Of a stretch of 64,000 nucleotides of DNA, positions 17,182-25,839 are shown one piece after another. The translations under genes and the position numbers were made by a program. Position 1 is the first letter of the stretch. Every line of letters begins with the position of its first letter. Source of the stretch: Allotamlana fucoidanivorans (GTDB lineage Bacteria > Bacteroidota > Bacteroidia > Flavobacteriales > Flavobacteriaceae); contig NZ_CP074074.1 of assembly GCF_045788535.1 (NCBI RefSeq), forward strand, positions 3,038,001-3,102,000, in the 5' to 3' direction. The notes under the pieces are model-generated. The model worked only from the letters and a program-made list of their open reading frames with translations, was not told the DNA's origin and ran no database searches.

Positions 17182-17799
17182 TTGAAACTAATAGATTTGA
17201 ATACTTGGAACAGAAAAGCATTGTATCATCACTTTTCTACGTTTAAAGATCCTTATTTTGGAATAACAGCGCAGGTCAATGTATCTAGGGCGTATTTGTT
17301 TTCAAAAAAGAACAAAATCAGTTTTTTTGCTAGGTATTTACATGATTGTATGAAAGCCATTAATACAATTGATAACTTAAAATTAAGAATTCAAGATGGG
17401 CAAGTGGTTATGTTTGATGTTATAAATGCTTCTGCCACTATTTCAAGAAAAGATAATACGTTTGGGTTTTCATTTATTGATTATGACGAGAGTTTTTCAA
17501 AATTTAAAAAGAATTTTGAAAGTGAAAAGAAGCGCATACATCAAAGTGATGAATTGTTTCCTTCAAACAATGGTTTAGATTGTATTCATTGTTCAGCGTT
17601 GCCATGGATAAATTTTACAGGACATAAAGAGCCTGTATCAGGAAAACAAGAGTCTATACCCAAGTTAAGCTTTGGTAAGGTGGTAAAAAATGATCATGAC
17701 ATGATGATGCGTGTAGGTATTCAGGTAAATCATGCACTAGTTGATGGCTATCATGTAGGACTTTTTTTTGAAAAATTTCAAGAAAACCTTGACAAATAG
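17182..17799 (+). CDS. Chloramphenicol-acetyltransferase-like (CatA-fold) protein
   Basis: 205 aa from a TTG start at 17182, three bases after the HAD stop; no ATG is nearby that keeps the family N-terminus (NTWNRKALYHHFSTFKDPYFGITA). The catalytic motif HHxxxDGxH appears as NHALVDGYHVG near residue 185: the catalytic second His and the structural Asp are kept, the first His is Asn. Such CAT-like proteins are widespread in Bacteroidota chromosomes. A true drug-resistance role is unproven, and the location in a sugar-activation cluster suggests an acetyl transfer to a cell-surface precursor instead (inference). Confidence 0.82.
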   Translation: MKLIDLNTWNRKALYHHFSTFKDPYFGITAQVNVSRAYLFSKKNKISFFARYLHDCMKAINTIDNLKLRIQDGQVVMFDVINASATISRKDNTFGFSFIDYDESFSKFKKNFESEKKRIHQSDELFPSNNGLDCIHCSALPWINFTGHKEPVSGKQESIPKLSFGKVVKNDHDMMMRVGIQVNHALVDGYHVGLFFEKFQENLDK

Positions 17800-17845
17800 A
17801 TTTTAAATAATAGTATTTTTACTTGTTCTAAAAATAGACATATAA

Positions 17846-18928
17846 ATGAATTATAAGAACTTTCCCATGGTGTCAAAGGTGATTTTTGGCAGAGGTAGTT
17901 TTAATCAAGTAAATGATGTTTTAGCTCCAAAACGTTTAGGCATTCATTCTCCTTTTATATTTTTAATTGATGATGTGTTTAAAGGTAATTCATGGTTAAC
18001 GTCAAGAATATCTTTAGCTTATGATGATAGGATTATATTTGTTTCAACTAAAGAAGAACCGAAAACCGCTCAGGTAGATGATTTGGTAGAAGATATCATT
18101 TTAAAAGGAAAAGAACGTCCATCGGGTATTATAGGAATTGGAGGTGGAAGTATTTTAGACTTGACCAAGGCTGTTTCTATTATGTTAACAAACGACGGTC
18201 TGGCTGAAGATTATCAAGGATGGGATCTAGTAAAGAACCCCGCCATATATCACGTCGGTGTACCAACGCTGTCTGGTACAGGTGCTGAAGTATCTAGAAC
18301 AGCTGTATTAACAGGACCAGAAAAAAAACTGGGAATTAATTCAGATTTTACACCTTTTGATCAGGTTATTTTGGATTCAAAATTGACCAGGGGAGTCTCT
18401 AAAGAGCAATGGTTTTATACAGGAATGGACTGTTATATTCATTGTGTAGAATCGCTTACAGGCACCTATTTAAATGCTTTTAGCCAGTCTTATGGTAACA
18501 TGGCGCTTGAGTTGTGTAAAGAGATTTTTCTTGATGATAAGCTTTCTGAAGAAGAAGCTCAAGAAAAATTAATGATGGCTTCGTGGCATGGAGGTATGAG
18601 TATTGTTTACTCTCAGGTTGGCGTAGCACATGCCTTGAGTTATGGGTTATCCTACTTATTAGGAACCAAACATGGTATAGGAAACTGTATCGTTTTTAAT
18701 CATTTAGAGGAATTTTATCCTGAAGGCGTTAAAATTTTTAAAGAGATGTTAGCTAAACATCATATTAGTTTACCACAAGGTGTTTGTGCTCATTTAAGTG
18801 ATAGCGAGTTTGACATTATGATAGATGTTGCGCTAGGGCTAGAACCACTATGGGAAAATGCTATTGGTATAGATTGGAAAAAAACGATTACCAGAGAGAA
18901 ATTAAAATCACTTTATCAAAGAATGTAA
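17846..18928 (+). CDS. kdnB: Iron-containing alcohol dehydrogenase, KdnB-like Kdo 8-oxidase
   Basis: 360 aa, the length of KdnB (3-deoxy-manno-octulosonate 8-oxidase), which oxidises C8 of Kdo before transamination to 8-amino-Kdo. Seen here: N-terminal KVIFGRGSFNQVNDVLAP, the nucleotide loop IGIGGGSILDLTKA, PTLSGTGAEVSRTAV, and the metal-binding His in GVAHALSYGLSYLLGTKHGIGNC. The assignment rests on recalled resemblance and on kdsB three genes upstream, as in Shewanella where kdnA, kdnB and kdsB cluster. The aminotransferase kdnA is not in this window. The downstream acyltransferase starts one base after its stop. Confidence 0.72.
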   Translation: MNYKNFPMVSKVIFGRGSFNQVNDVLAPKRLGIHSPFIFLIDDVFKGNSWLTSRISLAYDDRIIFVSTKEEPKTAQVDDLVEDIILKGKERPSGIIGIGGGSILDLTKAVSIMLTNDGLAEDYQGWDLVKNPAIYHVGVPTLSGTGAEVSRTAVLTGPEKKLGINSDFTPFDQVILDSKLTRGVSKEQWFYTGMDCYIHCVESLTGTYLNAFSQSYGNMALELCKEIFLDDKLSEEEAQEKLMMASWHGGMSIVYSQVGVAHALSYGLSYLLGTKHGIGNCIVFNHLEEFYPEGVKIFKEMLAKHHISLPQGVCAHLSDSEFDIMIDVALGLEPLWENAIGIDWKKTITREKLKSLYQRM

Positions 18929-18929
18929 T

Positions 18930-19478
18930 ATGCAATGGTTGGCTAAACTTATATATTTTAAATTGTTAGGTTGGCAACTTGTTGGTAATACTTCATTTTC
19001 AAAAGATTCTGTAAAAAAAGCGGTTATTATTGCTGTACCTCATACAAGTTGGCATGATTTCTACATTGGTATTCTGTTAAGAGCAGTAGTAGGAGTAAAA
19101 ACCAATTTTATTGGAAAAAAAGAACTTTTTATTTTCCCATTCGGGATTTTTTTTAGAGCGCTTGGGGGTGCTCCTATAAATAGACAATCGAATGAAAATA
19201 AGGTAGATATGATTGCTAAACTCTTTCAAGAACATGAGGAGTTTAGAATTGCACTAGCTCCAGAGGGCACCCGAAAAAAGGTTAAACAATGGCGCACAGG
19301 TTTTTATTACATTGCTAAAAAGGCCAAGGTTCCTATCATTATGTTTACTCTAGATTTTGGTAAAAAACAAAACAAAGTTTCAGAACCATTTTATCCATCA
19401 GATAATATAGAAGCTGATTTTGAATATATGCATCAGTTCTTCATTGGCGTAGAAGGCAAAATTGCAAAATATTCTTAG
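18930..19478 (+). CDS. Lysophospholipid acyltransferase family (PlsC-like)
   Basis: 182 aa, short for PlsC. The HxxxxD motif is VPHTSWHDFYIG (residues about 36-41) and the acyl-acceptor/phosphate motif is LAPEGTRKKVKQWRTGFYYIA; GGAPINR is the third family block. It transfers an acyl chain to a lysophospholipid or another alcohol at the inner membrane. It follows kdnB by one base, so it is the last gene of the kdsB cluster, consistent with an envelope-lipid role. Confidence 0.85.
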   Translation: MQWLAKLIYFKLLGWQLVGNTSFSKDSVKKAVIIAVPHTSWHDFYIGILLRAVVGVKTNFIGKKELFIFPFGIFFRALGGAPINRQSNENKVDMIAKLFQEHEEFRIALAPEGTRKKVKQWRTGFYYIAKKAKVPIIMFTLDFGKKQNKVSEPFYPSDNIEADFEYMHQFFIGVEGKIAKYS

Positions 19479-19578
19479 AGAAATGCCGTTAATTTGGCAT
19501 GAAAATTGTTATTAATATGATAAGTTCATGAAACATAAAGTAAACAAGATATTGTCCCTAAAAAGAAACATGACTAAC

Positions 19579-19610
19579 AAAGCTACTCACCTTTGAAGTA
19601 GCTTTTTTTT
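19579..19610 (+). terminator. Intrinsic terminator after the kdsB cluster
   Basis: A perfect 9-bp stem (AAAGCTACT at 19579-19587, AGTAGCTTT at 19597-19605) with a T8 run through 19610. It overlaps the last codons of the convergent protease gene, so the C-terminal sequence of that protein doubles as the terminator. Confidence 0.8.
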
Positions 19611-20806
19611 ATTAGAACCGTTTTTAAAGCTCCATTGGCTTTCTTTACAACCATGCTGAACGTATCATTATGCATCACTTGTGCAGAGCCATTAATAAAG
19701 TCACATAAAGGTGTTGATTGAACATCTAAATCATCTACAGTTATAATTTCATCACCATACTCTAATTGCTCTTTTAAATCAGCACTCCACACTATGCCAA
19801 CAATAATCTTATTGCCTAAAATACTTGGAGAAAACCCCAAGTGCTTCTGCTTCATATCCACAACACGATTATGCGGATTAAAGTAAAATCTTTTTTGCTT
19901 AAAATTAAAAGTCATAGTGCCATATTTTAACATTTCGGCGCCTATTCTAGAATTAGTATCATTCGTTGTTTTTACTAAAGTATTATTAAAAACAGTATTT
20001 ACAAACTTTAGTTGATCTATTATCAGTCGGTATTGTGTATTCTGTTTAGCCGTACCAAATAAACTCATAGAAGCACTTCCTGTAGCTTCAGAAACTTTGG
20101 TATAGATACCATAATCACTTAATTTATTCATATGATTTAAGGTTAAATCATAAAAACCTTTCATACCTGTATCAATGAGAACATGCTCTTTTACGGTTTT
20201 ATCTCCTTTAAATTCAATCCATATATACGGACTCTTTTGAGCATTGATTAAGTCCATTTTAAAGGCTTCATCCTTATTTAAATGCAGGCGCTTAGGCGTA
20301 TCAGTAACTACAAGTAATTTATTATCAAGGTTAATTTGAATGATAGATTTGTACAACATATTACTTCCTATAATACCATCTATATCAAAACAATCAAAAA
20401 TTAAATTATGTGAGGTATTATCAACAAGCGTTGGACAATTTATAAATCTAATAGAACCAAGTTGCAATTCTGGAATGGAAACAAGTTCTAACTGGTTGCG
20501 CTTGTTTGTAGCATCAGATACGTTGATTTGCGAAATAGACTTGCTTTCAATTTTAACACTAAGTTCTTTAGAAATTACATTTGGCGCCCCTGTGTCTAGC
20601 ATGAATTTATAGGTTCTGTTTTCAATAGTTACAGGAATAATTATTTTTTCAGAAATAAAATCAAAATGAATCTCCGTGTAATAGTTTTTATCTGAGCGTA
20701 AACCTTTTGTAAATCTGTTTTGTTGGGCCTCAATAGTGTTATTCATGAAAATCATGCAACCCAATAAGAGAATACTTAAAGCTTTTATTGATTTTTTTTT
20801 TTGCAT
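19583..20806 (-). CDS. Secreted retropepsin-like aspartic protease with PDZ domain
   Basis: 407 aa. Residues 1-27 form a signal peptide (LLLGCMIFMNNTIEAQQ). Two aspartic-protease half-sites are visible: FMLDTGAPNVIS (about residue 71) and VLIDTGMKGFYDL (about 217), each with a DTG triad, so it is a double-domain clan AA enzyme. A PDZ-like domain occupies the last 80 residues (LGFSPSILGNKIIVGIVWSADLKEQLEYGDEIITVDDLD). This layout is common in Bacteroidota periplasmic or surface proteases. Its substrate is unknown. Confidence 0.82.
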   Translation of the reverse strand: MQKKKSIKALSILLLGCMIFMNNTIEAQQNRFTKGLRSDKNYYTEIHFDFISEKIIIPVTIENRTYKFMLDTGAPNVISKELSVKIESKSISQINVSDATNKRNQLELVSIPELQLGSIRFINCPTLVDNTSHNLIFDCFDIDGIIGSNMLYKSIIQINLDNKLLVVTDTPKRLHLNKDEAFKMDLINAQKSPYIWIEFKGDKTVKEHVLIDTGMKGFYDLTLNHMNKLSDYGIYTKVSEATGSASMSLFGTAKQNTQYRLIIDQLKFVNTVFNNTLVKTTNDTNSRIGAEMLKYGTMTFNFKQKRFYFNPHNRVVDMKQKHLGFSPSILGNKIIVGIVWSADLKEQLEYGDEIITVDDLDVQSTPLCDFINGSAQVMHNDTFSMVVKKANGALKTVLIKKSYFKGE

Positions 20807-20958
20807 AATACTATAATACAGAAACGTTTAATGTTTTTAATTACAGCACACTAAACTAAGTACATTTTTAAGGATGTGGTTAAAAAAAACGTTAAAATAG
20901 CAATAAGCTATTTAAATTAATAGGAACGTTGTATCTTTTCGCTTTACAAGTAGATTCT

Positions 20959-21690
20959 ATGATAAAAGACACTAAAATTGCAGTATTGATAGATGGTGAT
21001 AATATTCCTTCAAAATACATCTCTGAAATGATGGAGGAAATAACAAAGTATGGCACACCAACCATTAAAAGAATTTATGGAGATTGGACTAACCCCTACC
21101 TTTCTAAATGGAAAAAAGTCTTGTTAGAACATGCCATCACACCCATTCAGCAATATGGATATACACAAGGAAAAAATGCCACAGATTCAGCTATGATTAT
21201 TGATGCGATGGATATTTTATATTCCGAAAAGGTTAATGGTTTTTGTTTAGTGTCTTCTGATAGCGATTTTACAAAATTAGCCACACGTTTAAGAGAAGCA
21301 GGAATCGTTGTTTATGGCATGGGAGAAAAGAAAACCCCAGATCCTTTTATTGTAGCTTGTGATAAGTTTATTTATTTGGAAATTCTTAAAAAAGATACAG
21401 AAGAAGCGGTAGGAGGGAAAGACGTAAAGAAAAAGAATTTATACAACCTCACTCCCAAAATCATTCGTTTATTGCAAAATTCTGTTGAAGATGCCGCAGA
21501 TGATGATGGTTGGGCTTTTTTAGGAGATGTGGGATCTTTAATATTAAAAAAACAACCAAATTTTGATTCAAGAAATTTTGGTTTTGAAAAGTTAACGCCT
21601 TTGTTCAAATCATTAAAGCAGTTTGAGTTGGAAACAAGAGACCAACCCAATGCACGATTTAAACTTATTTTTGTAAAGAATAAGACTTAA
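20959..21690 (+). CDS. NYN-domain RNase-like protein with C-terminal OST-HTH/LOTUS domain
   Basis: 243 aa from ATG 20959; an upstream TTG at 20929 is unlikely because a near-match -7 box (TATCTTTT) sits beside it. The NYN/PIN-like core has the acidic pocket residues IAVLIDGDN (about residues 7-15), NATDSAMIIDAMD and LVSSDSDFTKLATRLREAG. From about 165 on, TPKIIRLLQNSVEDAADDDGWAFLGDVGSLI matches an OST-HTH/LOTUS RNA-binding domain. These LabA/DUF88 proteins are putative ribonucleases. No partner gene is nearby. Confidence 0.87.
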   Translation: MIKDTKIAVLIDGDNIPSKYISEMMEEITKYGTPTIKRIYGDWTNPYLSKWKKVLLEHAITPIQQYGYTQGKNATDSAMIIDAMDILYSEKVNGFCLVSSDSDFTKLATRLREAGIVVYGMGEKKTPDPFIVACDKFIYLEILKKDTEEAVGGKDVKKKNLYNLTPKIIRLLQNSVEDAADDDGWAFLGDVGSLILKKQPNFDSRNFGFEKLTPLFKSLKQFELETRDQPNARFKLIFVKNKT

Positions 21691-21695
21691 CTAAC

Positions 21696-22730
21696 TTATT
21701 TATTCCATTTCCTGATACTAACAGATTGCTCAGTAGGGAAATCTTCAGGAACTTTTTGCGTGACTTTACCTGTTGCCGCCCATTCTACACCACGTTGAAA
21801 GGTGGTAATAAATCCAACACATTCAAAAGAATAATCCATATGTCCCATGGCTGAATGGAATATCCTGCCTTTTCCATAATCAATAGTCATAAGCATGGGT
21901 TCATGACGCTGCGTTCCCTTATATTTTTTGTCAGAATAAGCCGTGGCCAATATGGTCATATTTTCGGCAGGTCCTCGCATTTCAGCGTATAGTTCATCTT
22001 TGGTGTGAAGCCAGGTTTCTGGCAGTCCTTTCATAATAGGGTGGTCTTTAGCCCGTGTTTTTAATACGTAATTGTGTTGCGGACCATGAGAAGCACATTT
22101 ACCATCAGACGGATCGCGTACAAGTTCATCGTCATCATTATAATATACATAAGGTCCCGTGTGAATATCACGACCACCCCAACCTCCTAGGCCAATCATT
22201 TTATTAAACTGATCCCAATCGCCCCAAGCGTTGTTTGCCGCATGAATTAAAACAAATCCACCGCCATTTTTTACAAACGTTTCAAAATTTGCCTTGGTGG
22301 CTTCAGGCCATTGAGAGGATTTCCAACCAAAATTAGAAATGACCACATCGTAATTTTTGAAATTAGGATTAAAATCAGGATCATATTTTGTACTGTCTAC
22401 CTCAATTCTTGATACACCATCCTGTAACGGATATAGTTTTAAAAGCTCATGAATGTCACTAACATTTTTAACGGGGTTGAAATGCGGCCCCATCCAGGTA
22501 TATTTTTTTCTATTAATATCTACCTCAAACAAACCTGTTTGTTCTAAATAATCTTTCATCATAAAGGTTGTTTTGGGCCAAATACCATGGTTATTCTCAC
22601 CGTCAACAATAAGTACCTTTATCTTTTTTTCTAGAGTAGGACTATTTAGAGCAAGCCTAGAATCTGTTTGCGATTTACAACAAAAAAAAGTGGTGGTTAA
22701 AATTACGAGTAAAATAATTCGAAATAACAT
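21696..22730 (-). CDS. ThuA-like lipoprotein
   Basis: 344 aa. A lipoprotein-type N-terminus (LVILTTTFFCCKSQ) precedes a ThuA domain: KVLIVDGENNHGIWPKTT, DVVISNFGWKSSQW, FVLIHAANNAWGDW, HTKDELYAEM and GKGRIFHSAMGHMDYSFEC. ThuA domains have a glutamine-amidotransferase-like fold and occur in carbohydrate utilisation loci. The protein is adjacent to a Gfo/Idh/MocA oxidoreductase on the same strand (45-base gap), a frequent pairing, so the two probably act on the same sugar. The actual substrate cannot be told. Confidence 0.85.
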   Translation of the reverse strand: MLFRIILLVILTTTFFCCKSQTDSRLALNSPTLEKKIKVLIVDGENNHGIWPKTTFMMKDYLEQTGLFEVDINRKKYTWMGPHFNPVKNVSDIHELLKLYPLQDGVSRIEVDSTKYDPDFNPNFKNYDVVISNFGWKSSQWPEATKANFETFVKNGGGFVLIHAANNAWGDWDQFNKMIGLGGWGGRDIHTGPYVYYNDDDELVRDPSDGKCASHGPQHNYVLKTRAKDHPIMKGLPETWLHTKDELYAEMRGPAENMTILATAYSDKKYKGTQRHEPMLMTIDYGKGRIFHSAMGHMDYSFECVGFITTFQRGVEWAATGKVTQKVPEDFPTEQSVSIRKWNK

Positions 22731-22775
22731 ATGAGTTTTTTATTTGAAAACGAAAGATAAAAAAATAAATAAGAT

Positions 22776-23753
22776 TTAAAGCTCTAAAATTTGGTTCATG
22801 ACCCAGCTGGTATGAAGGGCAGATGCTCCAGTTGATGGGTGCGATGTTTTTAAGTGAAATAAATAATCTTTCATGTTTTTTACATGAAACTCTTGAATAT
22901 GCTTAGGGTTGTCAATAAATAAGGTTTCATTTACATCGGTACTTTTTAAAACAATAGGGTTTTCGTGAAAAACAGAAAATGTAATGGTACCTCTATTTCC
23001 ATAAATAGTAACAGTGTCTTGATGGTCATCACAGCCAAAATTCCAAACACCACTGCCTGAAATACCAGATGTGTGTAACCAAGTGGCACTAACGGCATCT
23101 TTTGCAGAGTATAGGTTTTGCTGATTTAAGCTGATACCTTTAGCTTTTTCAATGGTTCCTAAAAGAAATACAAATAAATCAATTCCATGGCTCGCCAGAT
23201 CATCAAAATAACCACCAGGTGCAATCTTTGCATCGGTTCGCCAATTGTAAGCTTTTGATTGGTCTAACTCACTGGCGGGTTTGCTTAAATACGCAGAAAT
23301 ATGTCTTACTGCACCAATGTAATTTTTATCAAGCCATTCTTTCACCTTTAAAAATCTAGGGAGTGAGCGGCGGTAGTAAGCCACAAATAGGGGTAAGTTT
23401 TTATTTTTAAACGCATTATAAATATCTAAACTATCAGAATAGCAAGGAGCCAATGGCTTTTCAATACAACAAGGTTTATTAGCTTCAGCTACTTTTAGAG
23501 CATAGTGTTTATGTGAATCTGGAGGTGTAGCGATATAAACCGCATCTATTTCTGGACTATTAATAAGATCATCAGCATTAGTGTAGGTGGTTGGTATTTG
23601 ATGTCTTTTAGCATAATCCAGAAGTTTCTCAGCATCACGCCGCATAACAGCATGCAATTTAAAACCTTCAGTAAGTTGATAAGCAGGGCCACTTTTTAGT
23701 TCTGTGACGTTGCCACATCCAATAATACCCCAACGAATTGTTTTATGATTCAT
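22776..23753 (-). CDS. Gfo/Idh/MocA family oxidoreductase
   Basis: 325 aa, full length. The N-terminal Rossmann motif is IRWGIIGCGNVTELKSGPAYQ. The EKP motif is CIEKPLAPC (residues about 95-103), with the substrate-binding His in the FDDLASHGIDLFVFLLG segment. NAD(P)-dependent oxidation or reduction of a sugar or cyclitol is the family role. No signal peptide, so cytoplasmic. It is separated from yebC by a hairpin terminator and sits upstream of the ThuA lipoprotein gene, probably in the same transcript. Confidence 0.9.
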   Translation of the reverse strand: MNHKTIRWGIIGCGNVTELKSGPAYQLTEGFKLHAVMRRDAEKLLDYAKRHQIPTTYTNADDLINSPEIDAVYIATPPDSHKHYALKVAEANKPCCIEKPLAPCYSDSLDIYNAFKNKNLPLFVAYYRRSLPRFLKVKEWLDKNYIGAVRHISAYLSKPASELDQSKAYNWRTDAKIAPGGYFDDLASHGIDLFVFLLGTIEKAKGISLNQQNLYSAKDAVSATWLHTSGISGSGVWNFGCDDHQDTVTIYGNRGTITFSVFHENPIVLKSTDVNETLFIDNPKHIQEFHVKNMKDYLFHLKTSHPSTGASALHTSWVMNQILEL

Positions 23754-23782
23754 TATAGATGCACAGTATTTAAAACAAAAAC

Positions 23783-23809
23783 TAAAAGAGAGCTTGAAGC
23801 CCTCTTTTT
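23783..23809 (-). terminator. Hairpin terminator after yebC
   Basis: On the minus strand AAAGAGGGCT...AGCTCTCTTT forms a 10-bp stem with one mismatch around a short loop, followed by T-rich sequence. It starts right after the yebC stop and should separate the gcvT-yebC block from the Gfo/Idh-ThuA block. Confidence 0.7.
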
Positions 23810-23810
23810 A

Positions 23811-24530
23811 TTATTCAGTCGTTTCTTCCATGGTGTGATATACATTTTGCACATCATCGTCTTCTTCTAGCTTTTCTAACAACTTTTCAACATCTTCAGC
23901 CTGTTCAGGGGAAATAGATTTTGTGACTTGAGGAATGCGCTCAAAACCTGAAGATAATATTTCAATACCTCTGTTTTCTAATTCAGATTGAATGGCACCA
24001 AAACTCTCAAAAGGTGCATAAATGAGTATACCATCCTCATCAGCAAAAACCTCTTCAGCACCAAAGTCAATAAACTCTAATTCTATTTCTTCAGGATCTA
24101 ATCCTTCAGCATTGATTCTAAAATTACAGGTGTGATCAAACATAAATACAACAGAACCCGATGTGCCTAAACTCCCATTACATTTGTTAAAATAACTTCT
24201 TACATTGGCAACGGTTCTGGTGTTATTATCAGTGGCTGTTTCTACCAGTACAGCAATGCCATGTGGTGCATACCCTTCAAAAATAACTTCTTTATAGTCG
24301 CCCTGATTTTTATCAGACGCTCGTTTTATAGCGCGCTCAATATTATCTTTTGGCATGTTTACAGCCTTAGCATTTTGTATGACTGCTCTTAATCGGGAAT
24401 TGCTGTCAGGATCTGGACCACCTTCTTTTACAGCCATAACAATGTCTTTCCCAATGCGAGTAAAGGCTTTACTCATGGCAGACCAACGTTTCATCTTTCT
24501 TGCTTTTCTAAACTCAAAAGCTCTTCCCAT
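23811..24530 (-). CDS. yebC: YebC/PmpR family DNA-binding regulator
   Basis: 239 aa, full length. Family N-terminus MGRAFEFRKARKMKRWSAMSK (this phylum's variant of MAGHSKW) is followed by AFTRIGKDIVMAVKEGGPDPDSN, VNMPKDNIERAIKRA and YEGYAPHG-like FEGYAPHGIAVLVE. Three domains are expected. YebC-type proteins act as transcription factors, and some aid translation of polyproline stretches. Cytoplasmic. It has its own -7 box at 24597-24604. Confidence 0.93.
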   Translation of the reverse strand: MGRAFEFRKARKMKRWSAMSKAFTRIGKDIVMAVKEGGPDPDSNSRLRAVIQNAKAVNMPKDNIERAIKRASDKNQGDYKEVIFEGYAPHGIAVLVETATDNNTRTVANVRSYFNKCNGSLGTSGSVVFMFDHTCNFRINAEGLDPEEIELEFIDFGAEEVFADEDGILIYAPFESFGAIQSELENRGIEILSSGFERIPQVTKSISPEQAEDVEKLLEKLEEDDDVQNVYHTMEETTE

Positions 24531-24596
24531 AATATATGTTTTATTTGATTTTCTCCTTGGTTTAAGAGAATGGTTTATGTGTTATATTTTGCCTCA

Positions 24597-24604
24597 CAAA
24601 GTTA
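24597..24604 (-). promoter_or_regulatory. -7 box for yebC
   Basis: Minus strand TAACTTTG, an exact TAnnTTTG match, 67 bases upstream of the yebC ATG and just downstream of the phhB stop. Confidence 0.5.
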
Positions 24605-24627
24605 AAAACCTTGGGGTTATTTGCAAA

Positions 24628-24918
24628 TTATTCCTCAGGTTCTACAATATATTCAATGGCTTTTGCCAACTGAAAGTCTTTATTGGTTACGCCACCAGCA
24701 TCATGCGTAGATAATGAGATTGTTAACACGTTGTATTCATTGGACCAGCTAGGGTGGTGATTAAGCGCTTCGCATTCAAAAGCGATACGACTCATAGCGC
24801 TAAAGCAATCTTTGAAATTTTCAAATTCAAATTCAGCATGAATAGCATCATCATAATATTCCCACTCAGGAAGATGAAGCAATTTTTTTTCTATGTCTTG
24901 TTCTGTAAGTTTACTCAT
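24628..24918 (-). CDS. phhB: 4a-hydroxytetrahydrobiopterin dehydratase
   Basis: 96 aa, the family length. The PCD/DCoH active-site signature is ECEALNHHPSWSNEYNVLTISLSTHDAGGVTNKDFQLA: the histidine pair in NHHP and the later His in STHD dehydrate 4a-hydroxytetrahydrobiopterin during recycling for aromatic amino acid hydroxylases. No phenylalanine hydroxylase is in the window. Cytoplasmic. It follows the epimerase-like gene on the same strand. Confidence 0.92.
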   Translation of the reverse strand: MSKLTEQDIEKKLLHLPEWEYYDDAIHAEFEFENFKDCFSAMSRIAFECEALNHHPSWSNEYNVLTISLSTHDAGGVTNKDFQLAKAIEYIVEPEE

Positions 24919-24973
24919 AGTTAAAGGTTTTAATCTATGTTACAATGTAATCATTTGATTAATGAAAATCAAC

Positions 24974-25819
24974 TCATTTTTTTACTTCGCTTAGTATGTC
25001 ATGACTTTTTAGTTGTAAATGTTTAGGAAGCAGATTGTACTTGGGCAAAACAGCCAAATAGCGTTCTTCGTTTGTCGTGTATACATGTTTATAGATAACA
25101 TGCTCTGAAAATTGATGATATGTTACCAATTCTTTGATAAAATCATCATGATGTACTAAATCTTTACTTCCTAGATGGAAAACACCATATTTATTTCTAT
25201 TGATGATGTAGTGAATTTGTTGGGTAAGTTTGCTGTCGCTCGTAACATTCATAATTAAGTTAGGAAATACTTCAACAGGTTCATGGGCTTTAATGAGTTG
25301 TTCAATTTCTTGAATTCTAGGAGATTGTGGCCCAAATACCATTGGCAATCTTAAAATAGCTACCTTTTTTTTAGGTAAACGGAGTAACATGTTTTCAATC
25401 TTTATTTTAAAATGCCCATAAATACTATTGCTATAGGTTTTATCAAGCTCATAGCTAGGATATTTGCTATAAGCATCAAAAACATTGGCTGACGACAAAA
25501 ATATGAGTTTTACCTGTTCATGAAAAACATATTCTACTAGATGCTGATGGAGTATTACTTGTTTTGAAAAGTTACCACGTAATGCTGAAATAATAATGGT
25601 TGGTTTAACGATATCTAGAATTTCAAAAATATCATCTTCTTCTAAATTGTATTGAAAAAAATGTTTATTCTTTTCGTATGCTTTATTGCTAATGTTATAT
25701 GTAGCAAACGTTTTAAAATAAGGGCAAAGCTCTTTGTAGATAGCTTTTCCTAAAAAGCCACTGCCCCCTAAAATTAAAACCCTGTGTTTGCTGCCTATTA
25801 TTACTCGCTTCCCCTTCAT
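24974..25819 (-). CDS. NAD-dependent epimerase/RmlD-like SDR protein
   Basis: 281 aa. The extended-SDR nucleotide motif is LILGGSGFLGKAIYKEL (GxxGxxG). The active-site Tyr-x-x-x-Lys may be in YGHFKIK (residues about 130-136), after SSANVFDAYSKY; LRLPMVFGPQSPRIQ follows. It resembles dTDP-4-dehydrorhamnose reductase (RmlD)-like proteins but is not placed with rhamnose genes. The substrate is unknown. It starts 20 bases after gcvT ends, so the genes are probably cotranscribed. Confidence 0.78.
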   Translation of the reverse strand: MKGKRVIIGSKHRVLILGGSGFLGKAIYKELCPYFKTFATYNISNKAYEKNKHFFQYNLEEDDIFEILDIVKPTIIISALRGNFSKQVILHQHLVEYVFHEQVKLIFLSSANVFDAYSKYPSYELDKTYSNSIYGHFKIKIENMLLRLPKKKVAILRLPMVFGPQSPRIQEIEQLIKAHEPVEVFPNLIMNVTSDSKLTQQIHYIINRNKYGVFHLGSKDLVHHDDFIKELVTYHQFSEHVIYKHVYTTNEERYLAVLPKYNLLPKHLQLKSHDILSEVKK

Positions 25820-25839
25820 TTATAGCATAACTCATTCTT

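Noticed and set aside
17182..17799. Acquired chloramphenicol resistance gene
   Set aside because: No mobile context or base-composition shift; it sits inside a chromosomal envelope cluster.
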